From Macrococcoides animalis (GTDB taxonomy: Bacteria > Bacillota > Bacilli > Staphylococcales > Staphylococcaceae): a stretch of DNA of 64,000 bases. Position 1 is the stretch's first letter; each line of letters starts with the position of its first letter. Positions 16,595-26,359 of this stretch are shown here, piece by piece. Under the pieces are notes generated by a model. The model was not told the DNA's origin, did no database searches, and saw nothing but the letters and a program-made list of their open reading frames with translations. Position numbers and translations under genes: made by a program. The stretch is from positions 868,001 to 932,000 of the forward strand of contig NZ_CP179727.1 in assembly GCF_047425875.1 (NCBI RefSeq). Direction: 5' to 3'.

Positions 16595-16918
16595 ATGAGA
16601 GAATTGCTTGTTGGTATTGTAATATTAGTTTTTATTTTATTTGAAATTTTTAAGTATAAAGTATTTGGTCACACCTCTTTCTTCAAAGCAAAACATCCAT
16701 TAAATAACGAGAAAAAGAAAATTGGGACTACTGCTTATGCTAGAACATTTGAATATGTTATTGGTATCCTCTTCTTATTTTCTTTCTATAAATTATTAAC
16801 TCTTGATAACTCAAAAGCATTTAATATTATTCATGACGTTCCTGAACTGATCTATCTAGGTGCAACTTTAATCGTCTTAATCTATAGTTATTTCAAAGAA
16901 AACAAATCATTTCATTAA
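16595..16918 (+). CDS. Small membrane protein of unknown function
   Basis: 107 residues with three hydrophobic helices (about 3-19, 52-66, 82-101) and a basic loop after the first helix. It sits between csp copies 2 and 3 and has its own weak ribosome-binding site. I do not recognise the family; its place suggests it was caught up in the csp duplication. Confidence 0.6.
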   Translation: MRELLVGIVILVFILFEIFKYKVFGHTSFFKAKHPLNNEKKKIGTTAYARTFEYVIGILFLFSFYKLLTLDNSKAFNIIHDVPELIYLGATLIVLIYSYFKENKSFH

Positions 16919-17001
16919 ATAAAATAATAAATTTATACCCAAAAATCACCATACCTATAGCGTTTGTATGACAATAGATATATTTAAAGAAGCTTTGCGC
17001 A

Positions 17002-17030
17002 TTGACAAATAATTATATCCGTTATATACT
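17002..17030 (+). promoter_or_regulatory. Promoter of cold-shock gene copy 3
   Basis: TTGACA (17002-17007), 17 bp, TATACT (17025-17030): the best -35 match of the three csp promoters. Confidence 0.8.
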
Positions 17031-17070
17031 TAAGTCAAATATATCGAACATATGCAAGAAACGTAAGTAC

Positions 17071-17130
17071 TTCACATATTACAAAAAGTAATCGTGTTAA
17101 GGGTTTGCTTTTTGGAATGTGTGAAGTTTT
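17071..17130 (+). promoter_or_regulatory. Structured 5' leader of cold-shock gene copy 3
   Basis: TTCACATATTACAAAAAG (17071-17088) pairs with CTTTTTGGAATGTGTGAA (17108-17125) with one G-U wobble and one mismatch, followed by T4. The left arm is identical to copy 2 while the loop and right arm have drifted but still pair. Confidence 0.6.
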
Positions 17131-17180
17131 CTTATGTAAAACATTAGATATTATTTAATAATTTTTTGGAGGTCATTATT

Positions 17181-17381
17181 ATGACACAAGGTACAGTTAA
17201 ATGGTTTAACGCAGAAAAAGGTTTTGGATTCATCGAAGTTGAAGGCGGAGACGACGTATTCGCTCACTTCAGCGCTATCGAAGGTGAAGGTTACAAATCT
17301 TTAGAAGAAGGTCAAGCAGTTGAATTCAATATCGAAGAAGGTCAACGTGGACCTCAAGCTGCTAACATCGTTAAATTATAA
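17181..17381 (+). CDS. Cold-shock protein CspA-like, copy 3
   Basis: 66 residues, same protein as copy 2. RNP motifs KGFGFIEV and VFAHF intact. ATG 17181, 7 bp after GGAGG. Shares its promoter and leader start with copy 2 but its 3' flank and terminator with copy 1, so the three-gene array has been shuffled by recombination. Confidence 0.95.
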   Translation: MTQGTVKWFNAEKGFGFIEVEGGDDVFAHFSAIEGEGYKSLEEGQAVEFNIEEGQRGPQAANIVKL

Positions 17382-17396
17382 TATTTAATGTTGAAA

Positions 17397-17426
17397 AATA
17401 AGCCCTCAAGGGGCTTATTTTTTTTG
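17397..17426 (+). terminator. Terminator of cold-shock gene copy 3
   Basis: AATAAGCCC/GGGCTTATT stem followed by T8, same as copy 1. Confidence 0.9.
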
Positions 17427-17461
17427 ATTTTTTTCGTGCAATCATACACATTTAGGGTGTA

Positions 17462-18415
17462 TTAGTACCACTTCTTCTTTTTAAAATAAATCATACTTAC
17501 AACGAGCATTAACGCCATAATGATTAATACGCCAAAGTACCCGAATTTCCACTTAAGTTCAGGCATATAGTCAAAGTTCATACCATATATTCCTGCAATA
17601 AGTGTCATAGGTAAAAATACAGTTGATACAAGTGTGAGTATTTGCATCACACGGTTCATGCGATAGTTATTATATGACTCGTAATTACTTCTTATTTCAT
17701 CTGTTAATTCTTGCGCGTTATTGATAATATTTTTTTGTTTAATCATATGGTCTTGTATATGATGAACATAATGATGATCATGTTCAGTTTCAATTAAATA
17801 TTCATTTCGCTCTATTTCATCAACTAACTCTGACATTGGAGCGATGATGCCTTTGATACGAATCAATTTAGATCTCAAATCAAATATGTCATCCATAATT
17901 TGATGTTGATGTTTATCTTTCGCGTGACGTCTTTCAAATTTCAATACTTTATCTTCTATCGATTCTACTGTTTCCGTATAAAAATCCACAATTTTATCCA
18001 GTAACATCATTGCAGCTACTTTTGGTGTTAAATTCTCTGGTGCTTCTTCTTCAAGTTCTTTCGCTAGTGCATCAATTTCATCCGTCGCTTCAATATCTTC
18101 GGCGTGATATGTAATAAAGACATTATTTTTCAGCAACACATTAATCGTTTCTGCTTCATACGTATCTGGTTCTATTTTTTGATACACTAAATATTCGTAA
18201 TCGTTATAGTTCTTATATTTCGGTCTTGAATTACTATGTATGACGTCTTCTATCGTTAAACCATTGATATCGAAGTGCTTTTTGAATAATTCACTTTCTT
18301 CTGCGTTTGCACCTTCAAAGTCAAACCATATAAAACTTGCATCTTTTGGTAGGTCTTCAATTGTTTCTGCTCGTTCTAATCTATTATTATTTTGGTACAT
18401 AATACTTAACGCCAA
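17462..18415 (-). CDS. corA: CorA-type magnesium/cobalt channel
   Basis: 317 residues. A long cytoplasmic helical N-terminal domain is followed by two C-terminal membrane helices. The first ends in the pore signature YGMNF (about residue 280) followed by the periplasm-side-type loop DYMPELKWKF, and the basic tail KKKKWY closes the protein. CorA forms a pentameric Mg2+ channel in the cytoplasmic membrane. The start appears to be TTG 18415 (sequence MALSIMYQ) after GAGGGGTG. Monocistronic. Confidence 0.92.
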   Translation of the reverse strand: MALSIMYQNNNRLERAETIEDLPKDASFIWFDFEGANAEESELFKKHFDINGLTIEDVIHSNSRPKYKNYNDYEYLVYQKIEPDTYEAETINVLLKNNVFITYHAEDIEATDEIDALAKELEEEAPENLTPKVAAMMLLDKIVDFYTETVESIEDKVLKFERRHAKDKHQHQIMDDIFDLRSKLIRIKGIIAPMSELVDEIERNEYLIETEHDHHYVHHIQDHMIKQKNIINNAQELTDEIRSNYESYNNYRMNRVMQILTLVSTVFLPMTLIAGIYGMNFDYMPELKWKFGYFGVLIIMALMLVVSMIYFKKKKWY

Positions 18416-18458
18416 TTATCTCACCCCTCTTACGCATATTATACTGTATTTCCATATA

Positions 18459-18485
18459 AAAAGACCAAGACTAATCGTCTTGGTC
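18459..18485 (-). terminator. Terminator of the 18504-18932 gene
   Basis: GACCAAGAC-TAATC-GTCTTGGTC, a perfect 9-bp stem (18463-18485), with T5 on the minus strand. Confidence 0.85.
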
Positions 18486-18503
18486 AAAGCGTGCTTAAAC
18501 ATT

Positions 18504-18932
18504 TTAGTTTCCGTTAAACATCCAGTGTACACCGTATTTGTCATCTAATGCGCCCATTACACCGCCCCAAAATTGTTCAGCGATTGGCATTTCTACTTTC
18601 GTATCGGCATGTGCTGCTACTTTATTAAATAATGCTGTCATTTTTGCTGTATCTTCAACACTTTCCTTATCCCAGTTAAGTGATAGTACGATGCTGTTAT
18701 TGAAATCTCCTGCTTTATTGAATCTGTCGGCCGCATAAATGATATGTCCTGCTACTTTGAATGAAGAATGCATTGTCATTTCTTCTGCTTGCTCAGGGTC
18801 TACACCAAATTGTCCTGCCTGTTCTTTTCCTACTGGTAATCTGTTTACGTCTGTAGCTCCAAATACTTCTTCATAATATGCTAAAGCTTCTTTTGCACTT
18901 TCAAACGCTAAGTAAGGAATTAATTGTGTCAT
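18504..18932 (-). CDS. VOC-superfamily (PhnB-like) protein
   Basis: 142 residues, starting QLIPYLAFESAKEALAYYEE and ending GALDDKYGVHWMFNGN, the PhnB-like layout also seen at 8438-8875. Within the family the start IPYL.F and the end D.YGVxWM.N are the conserved parts. Activity unknown. Ribosome-binding site GGAGGT precedes ATG 18932. Single-gene unit. Confidence 0.85.
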   Translation of the reverse strand: MTQLIPYLAFESAKEALAYYEEVFGATDVNRLPVGKEQAGQFGVDPEQAEEMTMHSSFKVAGHIIYAADRFNKAGDFNNSIVLSLNWDKESVEDTAKMTALFNKVAAHADTKVEMPIAEQFWGGVMGALDDKYGVHWMFNGN

Positions 18933-19005
18933 GATAGACCTCCAAATTATTTATTTAATTTCAAATTAAATATACCACAACTTAAATTTATTACATAATT
19001 TTTAC

Positions 19006-20226
19006 CTATTTTGAAGTTACCACTTTATCATCGTATACACTAATTGTTCCTCCATAGTTCGCCACCCACACATCACCTGTCGTATTCTCATAAGTAATAC
19101 CGATTGGATGGACTCCAGCATCAACGCGCGTAATTTCCTTTAATGTTTTCGTATCAAATTTTGATACTGTATTTTCATCATAGTTGACAATATATACAGC
19201 AGTGCTATCAGGAGATATTGCCATAGAACGTGGCTCTTTACCAGTAGTTGCTCGACCTATTACTTTGTCTGTTGCTACGTCATATTTTAATAATTCATTC
19301 GCACCTGCTACTGTAATATAGATAGTCTTTCCTTTATCATCTAATACTAAATGACGTGGTCTTTGACCTGTTTGCAAAATCATTTCGCTCTTTCCTGAAG
19401 CCAAATCTACTTTATAAATTTCATTTGAGAACATTGCTGTCACATATGCTGTCTTATTATCAGGAAGCGAAACAATACCACGCGGCATCGCATTTAATGG
19501 GATTTGTTCAGTTTCTTTCGCTGTTTTAGTATCGACTACTGATAATGATTTATCACACCAGTTCGAAACAAGTAATTTAGAATCATCTTGTGTTAATGCA
19601 ACATATTTCGGTACACGTCCCACTTGAATGACTTGATCCCAGTCTTTCTTTTCAGCATTATAACGATAAACGACAGATTCAGCAATCGCTTTACCTGCTG
19701 AGCACATATCTTCAGCTTCAGCACCGTGGTCAGTTAATTGGTATTGAGATACGTAAGCAAACTTACCATCTGTCGTCCAAACTGCTTCAACTGGCGCACC
19801 ACTTACGGGTTGATCAAATCCTTCGATCCCATATTTATTAAAGTCTACTGTATCTGATAGCTTCTTAACAAGCTTACGTGATTTCGCATCATATACTGTA
19901 ATCGTATGTTGATACATCATATTATTTGCAATCACTGATCCTTTATTATTTGCGACAACCAATTTCGGAGTAATAGGACCTTCACTGATTGTATCAATCA
20001 ACTTCATCGTCGTTGTATTTGATGCGGATCGATTCTTATCAATTTGGTCTGTAGTAATATCATTTTTAGTAATCTTAGGTGTTTTGATTTTATTTTCATC
20101 GTTCGTTTGCTCTGTTTTTGTCGCACTATTTTTTGATGATTCTTTCACTATTTCTTTCTTGTCTTCAACACCACAACCTGAAACAAGTAAAATGATTGAT
20201 AATAACAACATATAAATCCAGCGCAT
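19006..20226 (-). CDS. YncE-like beta-propeller lipoprotein
   Basis: 406 residues. The lipoprotein signal peptide ends in the lipobox LLVSGC (Cys18), so the protein is anchored outside the membrane. A 40-residue charged linker follows, then repeated blades with YVTN-type strands: KFAYVSQYQ, KLLVSNWCDKS, KTAYVTAMFSNE, KTIYITVAGANE, AVYIVNYDENT, GDVWVANYGGT. That is the seven-bladed propeller of the YncE/40-residue YVTN family. Ligand unknown. Ribosome-binding site AAAGGAG precedes ATG 20226. Confidence 0.85.
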   Translation of the reverse strand: MRWIYMLLLSIILLVSGCGVEDKKEIVKESSKNSATKTEQTNDENKIKTPKITKNDITTDQIDKNRSASNTTTMKLIDTISEGPITPKLVVANNKGSVIANNMMYQHTITVYDAKSRKLVKKLSDTVDFNKYGIEGFDQPVSGAPVEAVWTTDGKFAYVSQYQLTDHGAEAEDMCSAGKAIAESVVYRYNAEKKDWDQVIQVGRVPKYVALTQDDSKLLVSNWCDKSLSVVDTKTAKETEQIPLNAMPRGIVSLPDNKTAYVTAMFSNEIYKVDLASGKSEMILQTGQRPRHLVLDDKGKTIYITVAGANELLKYDVATDKVIGRATTGKEPRSMAISPDSTAVYIVNYDENTVSKFDTKTLKEITRVDAGVHPIGITYENTTGDVWVANYGGTISVYDDKVVTSK

Positions 20227-20355
20227 AGTATACTCCTTTTCATTTCCATATTTTATTTAAATATAGCACAAACTTAATGATGGTACATTGAATAATTTAG
20301 CTTCCATAAAATTCTATGTTATATTATCAGTAAGATTATAGATGAGGTGATAGAG

Positions 20356-21426
20356 ATGTGGCAGGAAACAAGATTTTCAAAACATATTGGCATACAATAT
20401 CCTATCGTTCAAGCAGGTATGGCAGGAAGTACTACGCCAGAACTTGTTGCTGCTGTTAGTAATGAAGGGGGATTAGGAACTATTGGCGCAGGTTATATGA
20501 CATCAAACACTTTGAAACAAGAGATTGAAGCGGTTCGCAGTTTAACGAATAAGCCATTCGCTGTGAATTTGTTTGTTCCAGAAGCATTTGAAGAAAATGT
20601 TGAAGATGTAAAGAAGGTACAGGAACAACTTCAACCCTATTATGATCAATATAATTTAGATACAGCTAATGTTCAATCTCATCCAGAAAGTGAATTCATC
20701 AACAAACTACAGCTGTTAATTAATATGAAAGTGCCTGTGATTAGCTTTACGTTTGGTATTCCTGATAAAACAACTGTAAATCAATTAAAAGCACAAGGTA
20801 TTATCACAATAGCAACGGCAGGTTCTGTTGAAGAAGCTACAGAAATTGAACATAATGGCTTTGATATGGTTGTTGCGCAAGGTCATGAAGCCGGAGGACA
20901 TAAAGGTTCATATAAAGAAGCACGTGGAATCGGTACTATGGCACTCATACCTCAAGTAGTAGACAATGTATCGATTCCAGTTATCGCGGCCGGAGGTATT
21001 ATGGATGCACGTGGGGTTCTGGCGGCAATCACTTTAGGTGCTTCGGGCGTTCAAATGGGCACAGCATTTCTAACCACAAATGAGAGCAAAGCACCAAGTG
21101 TTCATAAAGAAGCGATTATTCATGCACAGCCTAGAGATACAACTATTACGAAAGTATTCAGTGGTAAAAGTGCACGTGGTATAGAAAATAAAATCATTCG
21201 TGATTTAGAATCAAGCGACATCGCACCACTTCCGTATCCTTTACAAAATGACTTAACGACAAGTATTCGTAAAAGTGCAGCAAGCGCTGGTGATACTGAT
21301 TATTTACACATGTGGTGTGGTCAAGCACCAATGCTCGCTAAAAAAATGAATGCGCAAGCCCTATTTAGAGATATCGTTTCACATGTAGATAATATGATTT
21401 TGGATTTAACAGCGAGTAAATCCTAA
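20356..21426 (+). CDS. Nitronate monooxygenase (2-nitropropane dioxygenase family)
   Basis: 356 residues, FMN-dependent TIM barrel. QYPIVQAGMAG at the N-terminus, the phosphate-binding AAGGIMDARG near residue 215 and GASGVQMGTAFL shortly after. AQGHEAGGHKG carries the active-site His of class I enzymes. It oxidises alkyl nitronates, probably as a detoxification step. ATG 20356 is favoured over the GTG at 20347 because GAGGTG lies just before it. Confidence 0.9.
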   Translation: MWQETRFSKHIGIQYPIVQAGMAGSTTPELVAAVSNEGGLGTIGAGYMTSNTLKQEIEAVRSLTNKPFAVNLFVPEAFEENVEDVKKVQEQLQPYYDQYNLDTANVQSHPESEFINKLQLLINMKVPVISFTFGIPDKTTVNQLKAQGIITIATAGSVEEATEIEHNGFDMVVAQGHEAGGHKGSYKEARGIGTMALIPQVVDNVSIPVIAAGGIMDARGVLAAITLGASGVQMGTAFLTTNESKAPSVHKEAIIHAQPRDTTITKVFSGKSARGIENKIIRDLESSDIAPLPYPLQNDLTTSIRKSAASAGDTDYLHMWCGQAPMLAKKMNAQALFRDIVSHVDNMILDLTASKS

Positions 21427-21435
21427 GTTCACACA

Positions 21436-21466
21436 AAAAGGTCTCGACGTTGGTCGAGACCTTTCT
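21436..21466. terminator. Bidirectional terminator between convergent genes
   Basis: GGTCTCGAC-GTTG-GTCGAGACC (21440-21461) flanked by A5 on the left and T3 on the right, between two convergent genes. Confidence 0.85.
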
Positions 21467-22789
21467 CTATATATTTTCTTTTTTCTTTTGATATAAATAA
21501 ATAGGTATACCGAATAATGTTATCAATATTCCCGTAATTGCTAATGCAAACTGTGTAAATAGTGTATTTACCATGACAAAGATGCCTGCGAATAAAGCTA
21601 TCATCGGAATAATTGGATACATTGGCACTTGGTAAGGTCGTACTAATTCTTTTTCTCTCTTACGTAATACAAACACTGCGTAAAATGCCATACAATAAAA
21701 TGCCCAAATAACAAAGATCAGCATATTTGTAATAGAATCAAATGCACCTAGAGATACCATAACTGTTGCAATAACCACCTGTATTAAACCACTTAACCAA
21801 GGCGTACCTGTACTTGTCTGTTTCGTAAATACATTCTTAAATGGTAACATTCCTTGGTGTGCCATCGTTTCAGGCACACGCATACCAGTCATAGTATAAC
21901 CATTCATCGCCCCATATACTGAAACGAGTATCCCAATCGTTATAAGTTTACCTCCTGATTGACCAAATAATATTTGCGCTGTATCCGTCGCTGCATTTAA
22001 GTTTCCTTTCAAATCAGCAATTGGTTGTGTCAATAAGAACGTTGCATTCACAAGCAAATAGATAACCGTAACTAATCCTAAACCTAAAGTGATTGCAAGT
22101 GGTAAATCTCTTTTGGGGTTCTTCATTTCCCCGGCAATATTACCTACATGAATCCACCCATCATACGCAAACATCGTTGCAAGCAGTCCAGCACCAAGTG
22201 CTACAAAAAAGTGAATACCAGTATCCCCTGTATTCGGAACAAGTGACACCTTAACATCTCCGGTTTGCATTAAACCAAATACTACAATCACAATAATCGG
22301 AATCAATTTCACAACTAACGTAATTGATTGCAAAATTCCGCCAGCTTTAGACCCTAAACAGTTAATTAATAGTATTGAAATCATTGCCAATAATGACACT
22401 GGAAATATCATCGCTTTACCGATATCAAATAAATTATCAATTTGTTGCGCAAATATAATTGACTGTGCTGCAACCATTGCCGGAAAATAGATAAAGCTCT
22501 GAGCCCATCCAGATAAGAATCCAAAAAATTTACCATACGTATATTCGATATACGTTGTTAGTCCACCATTACGTGGAATCGCTGCAGCAAGTTCAGCGAC
22601 AGTCAAACCTGCACAAATCGTAATCACACCTCCTAATAACCATACGAATAATGCCATGCCAGGCGTGCCTGTTACTTCTGTAATGTTTGAAATTTTAAAG
22701 AATACACCCGAACCAATCACAGTACCCATTACAAGCGCTAATGCTGGAAAGAAGCCTATCCCTTTATTTTTAATTGTTGATTGACTCAT
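21467..22789 (-). CDS. APC-family amino acid permease (serine/threonine exchanger SteT-like)
   Basis: 440 residues, 12 membrane helices. GTVIGSGVFFK in helix 1 is the APC substrate-binding signature, and AYDGWIHVGNIAGEMKNPKRD with the following IT is the conserved helix 6-7 region of LAT-like exchangers. ATG 22789 follows AGGAGGATATT. Closest in character to the SteT/YkbA Ser-Thr exchangers, but substrate assignment is inference. Confidence 0.85.
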   Translation of the reverse strand: MSQSTIKNKGIGFFPALALVMGTVIGSGVFFKISNITEVTGTPGMALFVWLLGGVITICAGLTVAELAAAIPRNGGLTTYIEYTYGKFFGFLSGWAQSFIYFPAMVAAQSIIFAQQIDNLFDIGKAMIFPVSLLAMISILLINCLGSKAGGILQSITLVVKLIPIIVIVVFGLMQTGDVKVSLVPNTGDTGIHFFVALGAGLLATMFAYDGWIHVGNIAGEMKNPKRDLPLAITLGLGLVTVIYLLVNATFLLTQPIADLKGNLNAATDTAQILFGQSGGKLITIGILVSVYGAMNGYTMTGMRVPETMAHQGMLPFKNVFTKQTSTGTPWLSGLIQVVIATVMVSLGAFDSITNMLIFVIWAFYCMAFYAVFVLRKREKELVRPYQVPMYPIIPMIALFAGIFVMVNTLFTQFALAITGILITLFGIPIYLYQKKKENI

Positions 22790-22833
22790 AATATCCTCCT
22801 TAATCACTCAACAATAATATCACAAACATCACT

Positions 22834-22871
22834 AAAAAAAACACCTCCAAAACTACACGTTTTGGAAGTGT
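22834..22871 (-). terminator. Terminator of the ppdK-ppsR operon
   Basis: ACACCTCCAAAAC (22841-22853) pairs with GTTTTGGAAGTGT (22859-22871), followed on the minus strand by T7. It lies just after the ppsR stop. Confidence 0.85.
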
Positions 22872-22875
22872 CATG

Positions 22876-23700
22876 CTATTTATTTCTTCTTAAATGTTTC
22901 TCAATATAAAATGCAGATTCTTCTATTGATTTATACTCTGTATTGATAACTGTCGCATTCAATCGGCTAAATACTTCTTCTGCATAACTCAATTCTTCTT
23001 TAATACGTTTTAAATCATTATATTTACCTGGTCCAGATAACCCCAGTACTTTAATACGTTCCGTACGGATATTCATAATATAACTTGGGCTTGCTGTTAA
23101 ACCAAAAACCTTTAGATTCTTTTGTTGATACACTTCTTCAGGAATAGGAGATTCAGGTACTAGTGGTATATTGGCAACTTTAAAGCCTTTGTTAGCAAGA
23201 TACATACTAAGCGGTGTCTTAGATGTCCTAGATACTCCCACAATCACCGCATCTGCTTCGGCTAAATTATGAAAGTTCTTACCGTCATCATACTTAACCG
23301 AATACTCAATCGCTTCAATACGCTTAAAGTATTCTTCATCCATTTTACGTAAGGCACCACTCTCACCAATTGGCTCCATATCCGTATGATTTTGAATCAC
23401 TTGAATGAGACCTGTCATGTAGTCAATATATGATAATCCTGTGTCCTTTGCAAATGCTTGTCCTAAACGATTGAATTCAGGATTAACAAGTGTCGTAACA
23501 ACAACTGCTTCTTTCTGCTTAGCCAGCTCTAAAATGTTCTTAAATTCTTCCTCACCTTTTATGAAAGAGAATTTCTTTACACTTACAGAAGTAAGTTTAG
23601 GAAATTGAGATAAAGTTGCATGTAACATTCTATCGGCTGTTTCTCCAATAGAATCGGAAATAATATAGATTAATAAATCTTTAGTTTCATATTTACTCAA
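22876..23700 (-). CDS. ppsR: Pyruvate,phosphate dikinase regulatory protein (DUF299 kinase/pyrophosphorylase)
   Basis: 274 residues, the normal family length. It begins with YIISDSIGETADRML, and the central nucleotide-binding loop GVSRTSKTPLS (about residue 153) is the P-loop-like motif of PPDK regulatory proteins. It uses ADP to phosphorylate an active-site Thr of PPDK (inactivation) and removes it by phosphorolysis (activation). It lies 13 bp after ppdK on the same strand, so the enzyme and its switch are made from one transcript. Confidence 0.93.
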   Translation of the reverse strand: MSKYETKDLLIYIISDSIGETADRMLHATLSQFPKLTSVSVKKFSFIKGEEEFKNILELAKQKEAVVVTTLVNPEFNRLGQAFAKDTGLSYIDYMTGLIQVIQNHTDMEPIGESGALRKMDEEYFKRIEAIEYSVKYDDGKNFHNLAEADAVIVGVSRTSKTPLSMYLANKGFKVANIPLVPESPIPEEVYQQKNLKVFGLTASPSYIMNIRTERIKVLGLSGPGKYNDLKRIKEELSYAEEVFSRLNATVINTEYKSIEESAFYIEKHLRRNK

Positions 23701-23713
23701 AGTGAACCTCCTA

Positions 23714-26332
23714 CTATTTTTCCACCTTGCTTTGTGCAGTCGCTAAAATAGCACCTGGTACACGGAATGGTGAACATGAAACGTAATCAATATCCAATTC
23801 ATTAAAGAAGTGAATTGATTTTGGGTCTCCACCTAACTCACCACATACCCCAATTTTAATAGATGGGTTTGCAGCTTTCGCACTTTCTACAGCTATCTTA
23901 ACAAGTTGACCCATGCCTTCAACATCTAAAGTTTGGAATGGATCTACTGCTAATATTTCGCGATTAATATATTCATTAATGAATTTTCCTGCATCATCAC
24001 GTGAGAAGCCGTATGTCAATTGTGCTAAATCATTTGTACCAAAACTAAAGAATTCAGAATGCTTCGCAAGCTCACCTGCAACTAAACAAGCACGTGGTGT
24101 TTCAATCATTGTACCAATTAGGTAGTCCACTTGTACACCTTTTGCGTCCATCATTTCTTGTGCTTTTTTCTTAACGACTTCTTTTAAGATGACAAATTCT
24201 TCTGTCGTTGATACTAATGGAATCATAATTTCTGGTTTTGTTTCAATACCTTTTTCTTTTAAGTTGAGTACTGCCGTAATGATAGCTTCTGTTTGCATTT
24301 CATATAATTCAGGGTAAGTAATTGCTAAACGACAGCCACGATGACCAAGCATTGGATTGAATTCGTGTAATTCATTAATACGTCTTTCTAAGAATCCTGT
24401 CGTTACCCCTAATTGATTTGCTACTGCTTCAACTTCTTCTCCACCCTTCGGTAAGAACTCATGTAATGGCGGATCTAATAAACGTACGATAGATGGACGC
24501 TCTCCAGATAATTTGAAGATACCTTCAAAGTCTTCTGTTTGATACACTTTTATTTTGTCTAACGCTTGTACACGCTCTTCGTATGTTGAAGCTAAGATGA
24601 AGCGTCTCATTTCAATTAAACGCTCTTCACCAAAGAACATATGCTCAGTACGTACTAAACCAATACCTTTTGCATTAAATGAGTATCCTGATTTAATATC
24701 TGATTCAGTTTCAGCATTCATACGCACTGATAAACGTGCGATTTCTTCAGCCCAACCCATGAACTCCTCAAATACATCACTTGCTTCAGCATCTGTTGTT
24801 TCAACTGCACCAATATATACTGCACCTGTTGAACCATTGACTGAAATCACATCACCTTCAGCTAACGTCTTACCGGCGTATTTAACGTATTTCTCTTTCG
24901 TATTAATCTCTAAATCAGAGCAACCTGTCACACAACATTTACCCATACCACGTGCCACTACGGCAGCATGGCTTGTCATACCACCATGTGTTGTTACAAT
25001 CGCTTCTGCAGCAATCATACCTTCAATATCTTCAGGAGATGTTTCAGGACGAACTAAAATGACTTTTTCACCGGCTTCAGCTTTCGCTTTCGCCTCTAAT
25101 GCTGAGAATACAATAATCCCAGTTGCTGCTCCTGGTGAAGCTGGAAGACCTTTATCAGAAACAAGTTCTGCTGTTTCTAAAGCTTCTGCTCTAAAGTTCG
25201 GGTGAAGTAATTGATCGATTGATTTTACATCTACCATACCTACCGCATCTTCTTTAGAAATGACGCCTTCATTCACCATATCTACTGCGATATTGATTGC
25301 TGCTTTTGCTGTACGTTTACCATTACGTGTTTGTAATATAAATAACTTTTCATTTTCAATCGTAAACTCAATATCTTGCATATCTTTATAATGTGTCTCT
25401 AATTTCTTTGTCACATTAACAAACTCTTCGTATGCATGTGGCATTTGTTCATTTAATGTTTCAATTTCTTTCGGTGTACGAATACCTGCGACAACGTCTT
25501 CACCTTGTGCATTTAATAAATATTCACCATAAAGTTTATGTTCACCTGTTGCCGGGTTACGTGTAAATGCTACACCTGTACCTGAACGGTCACCACTGTT
25601 ACCAAATACCATTTCTTGAACATTTACAGCTGTTCCGATATCGTGTGGAATTTCGTTTAAGTCACGGTAAATACGTGCACGGTCGTTATTCCAAGATTTG
25701 AATACCGCTTCAATCGCTTCAGTTAATTGTTTTTTAGGCTCTTGTGGGAATGGTTTATGTGCTTCTTCTACATAAATTTCTTTGAACTTTTCAACGATTA
25801 ATTTTAAGTCTTCAGCTGGGACATCCGCATCTGTCGCATGCCCTTGATCTTTTTTAAAGTCCTCGAAGTATTCTTCAAACGCTGGCATAGGAATATTGTA
25901 CACAACGCTACCAAACATTTGTAATAAACGGCGGTAACAATCATAAGCAAAACGCGCATCTTCTGTTTTTGAAGCTAACTTCTCTACATTTTCATCGTTT
26001 AAACCTAAGTTTAAAATTGTATCCATCATACCTGGCATAGATATTTTTGCACCACTACGCACAGATACGAGTAATAAGTTCTCATCTGAAGAAAAAGCTT
26101 TATTCGTTTTTGTTTCTAGTTCTTTTAATTTCTCATCTAATTGTGTTAATACTACTTCAGATAACACTTCACCACGCTCTAAATATTCAATACAAGCTTC
26201 TGTAGTGATTGTAAATCCATTAGGTACAGGTAATCCAAGGCGCATCATTTCAGCTAAGTTTGCACCCTTACCTCCTAGTAAATCTTTCATTGATTGGCTT
26301 CCTTCTTCAAATGCATATACAAATTTACTCAA
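23714..26332 (-). CDS. ppdK: Pyruvate,phosphate dikinase
   Basis: 872 residues. An N-terminal ATP-grasp domain contains GGKGANLAEM and SGAKISMPGMMDTILNLGLN. The central phospho-histidine domain carries TTHGGMTSHAAVVARG, whose His (about 455) carries phosphate, and the preceding Thr is the target of the regulatory protein. The C-terminal PEP/pyruvate barrel ends with GVCGELGGDPKS. Reversible conversion of pyruvate, ATP and phosphate to PEP, AMP and pyrophosphate. First gene of the operon with ppsR. PPDK is not universal in staphylococci, so it helps place the organism. Confidence 0.95.
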   Translation of the reverse strand: MSKFVYAFEEGSQSMKDLLGGKGANLAEMMRLGLPVPNGFTITTEACIEYLERGEVLSEVVLTQLDEKLKELETKTNKAFSSDENLLLVSVRSGAKISMPGMMDTILNLGLNDENVEKLASKTEDARFAYDCYRRLLQMFGSVVYNIPMPAFEEYFEDFKKDQGHATDADVPAEDLKLIVEKFKEIYVEEAHKPFPQEPKKQLTEAIEAVFKSWNNDRARIYRDLNEIPHDIGTAVNVQEMVFGNSGDRSGTGVAFTRNPATGEHKLYGEYLLNAQGEDVVAGIRTPKEIETLNEQMPHAYEEFVNVTKKLETHYKDMQDIEFTIENEKLFILQTRNGKRTAKAAINIAVDMVNEGVISKEDAVGMVDVKSIDQLLHPNFRAEALETAELVSDKGLPASPGAATGIIVFSALEAKAKAEAGEKVILVRPETSPEDIEGMIAAEAIVTTHGGMTSHAAVVARGMGKCCVTGCSDLEINTKEKYVKYAGKTLAEGDVISVNGSTGAVYIGAVETTDAEASDVFEEFMGWAEEIARLSVRMNAETESDIKSGYSFNAKGIGLVRTEHMFFGEERLIEMRRFILASTYEERVQALDKIKVYQTEDFEGIFKLSGERPSIVRLLDPPLHEFLPKGGEEVEAVANQLGVTTGFLERRINELHEFNPMLGHRGCRLAITYPELYEMQTEAIITAVLNLKEKGIETKPEIMIPLVSTTEEFVILKEVVKKKAQEMMDAKGVQVDYLIGTMIETPRACLVAGELAKHSEFFSFGTNDLAQLTYGFSRDDAGKFINEYINREILAVDPFQTLDVEGMGQLVKIAVESAKAANPSIKIGVCGELGGDPKSIHFFNELDIDYVSCSPFRVPGAILATAQSKVEK

Positions 26333-26359
26333 GTTTCTTCACCTCATAATTTTTTTGTG

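Noticed and set aside
24555..25205. A 216-codon plus-strand frame
   Set aside because: It is antisense to ppdK, whose protein is unmistakable; long antisense frames are common opposite well-conserved codons.
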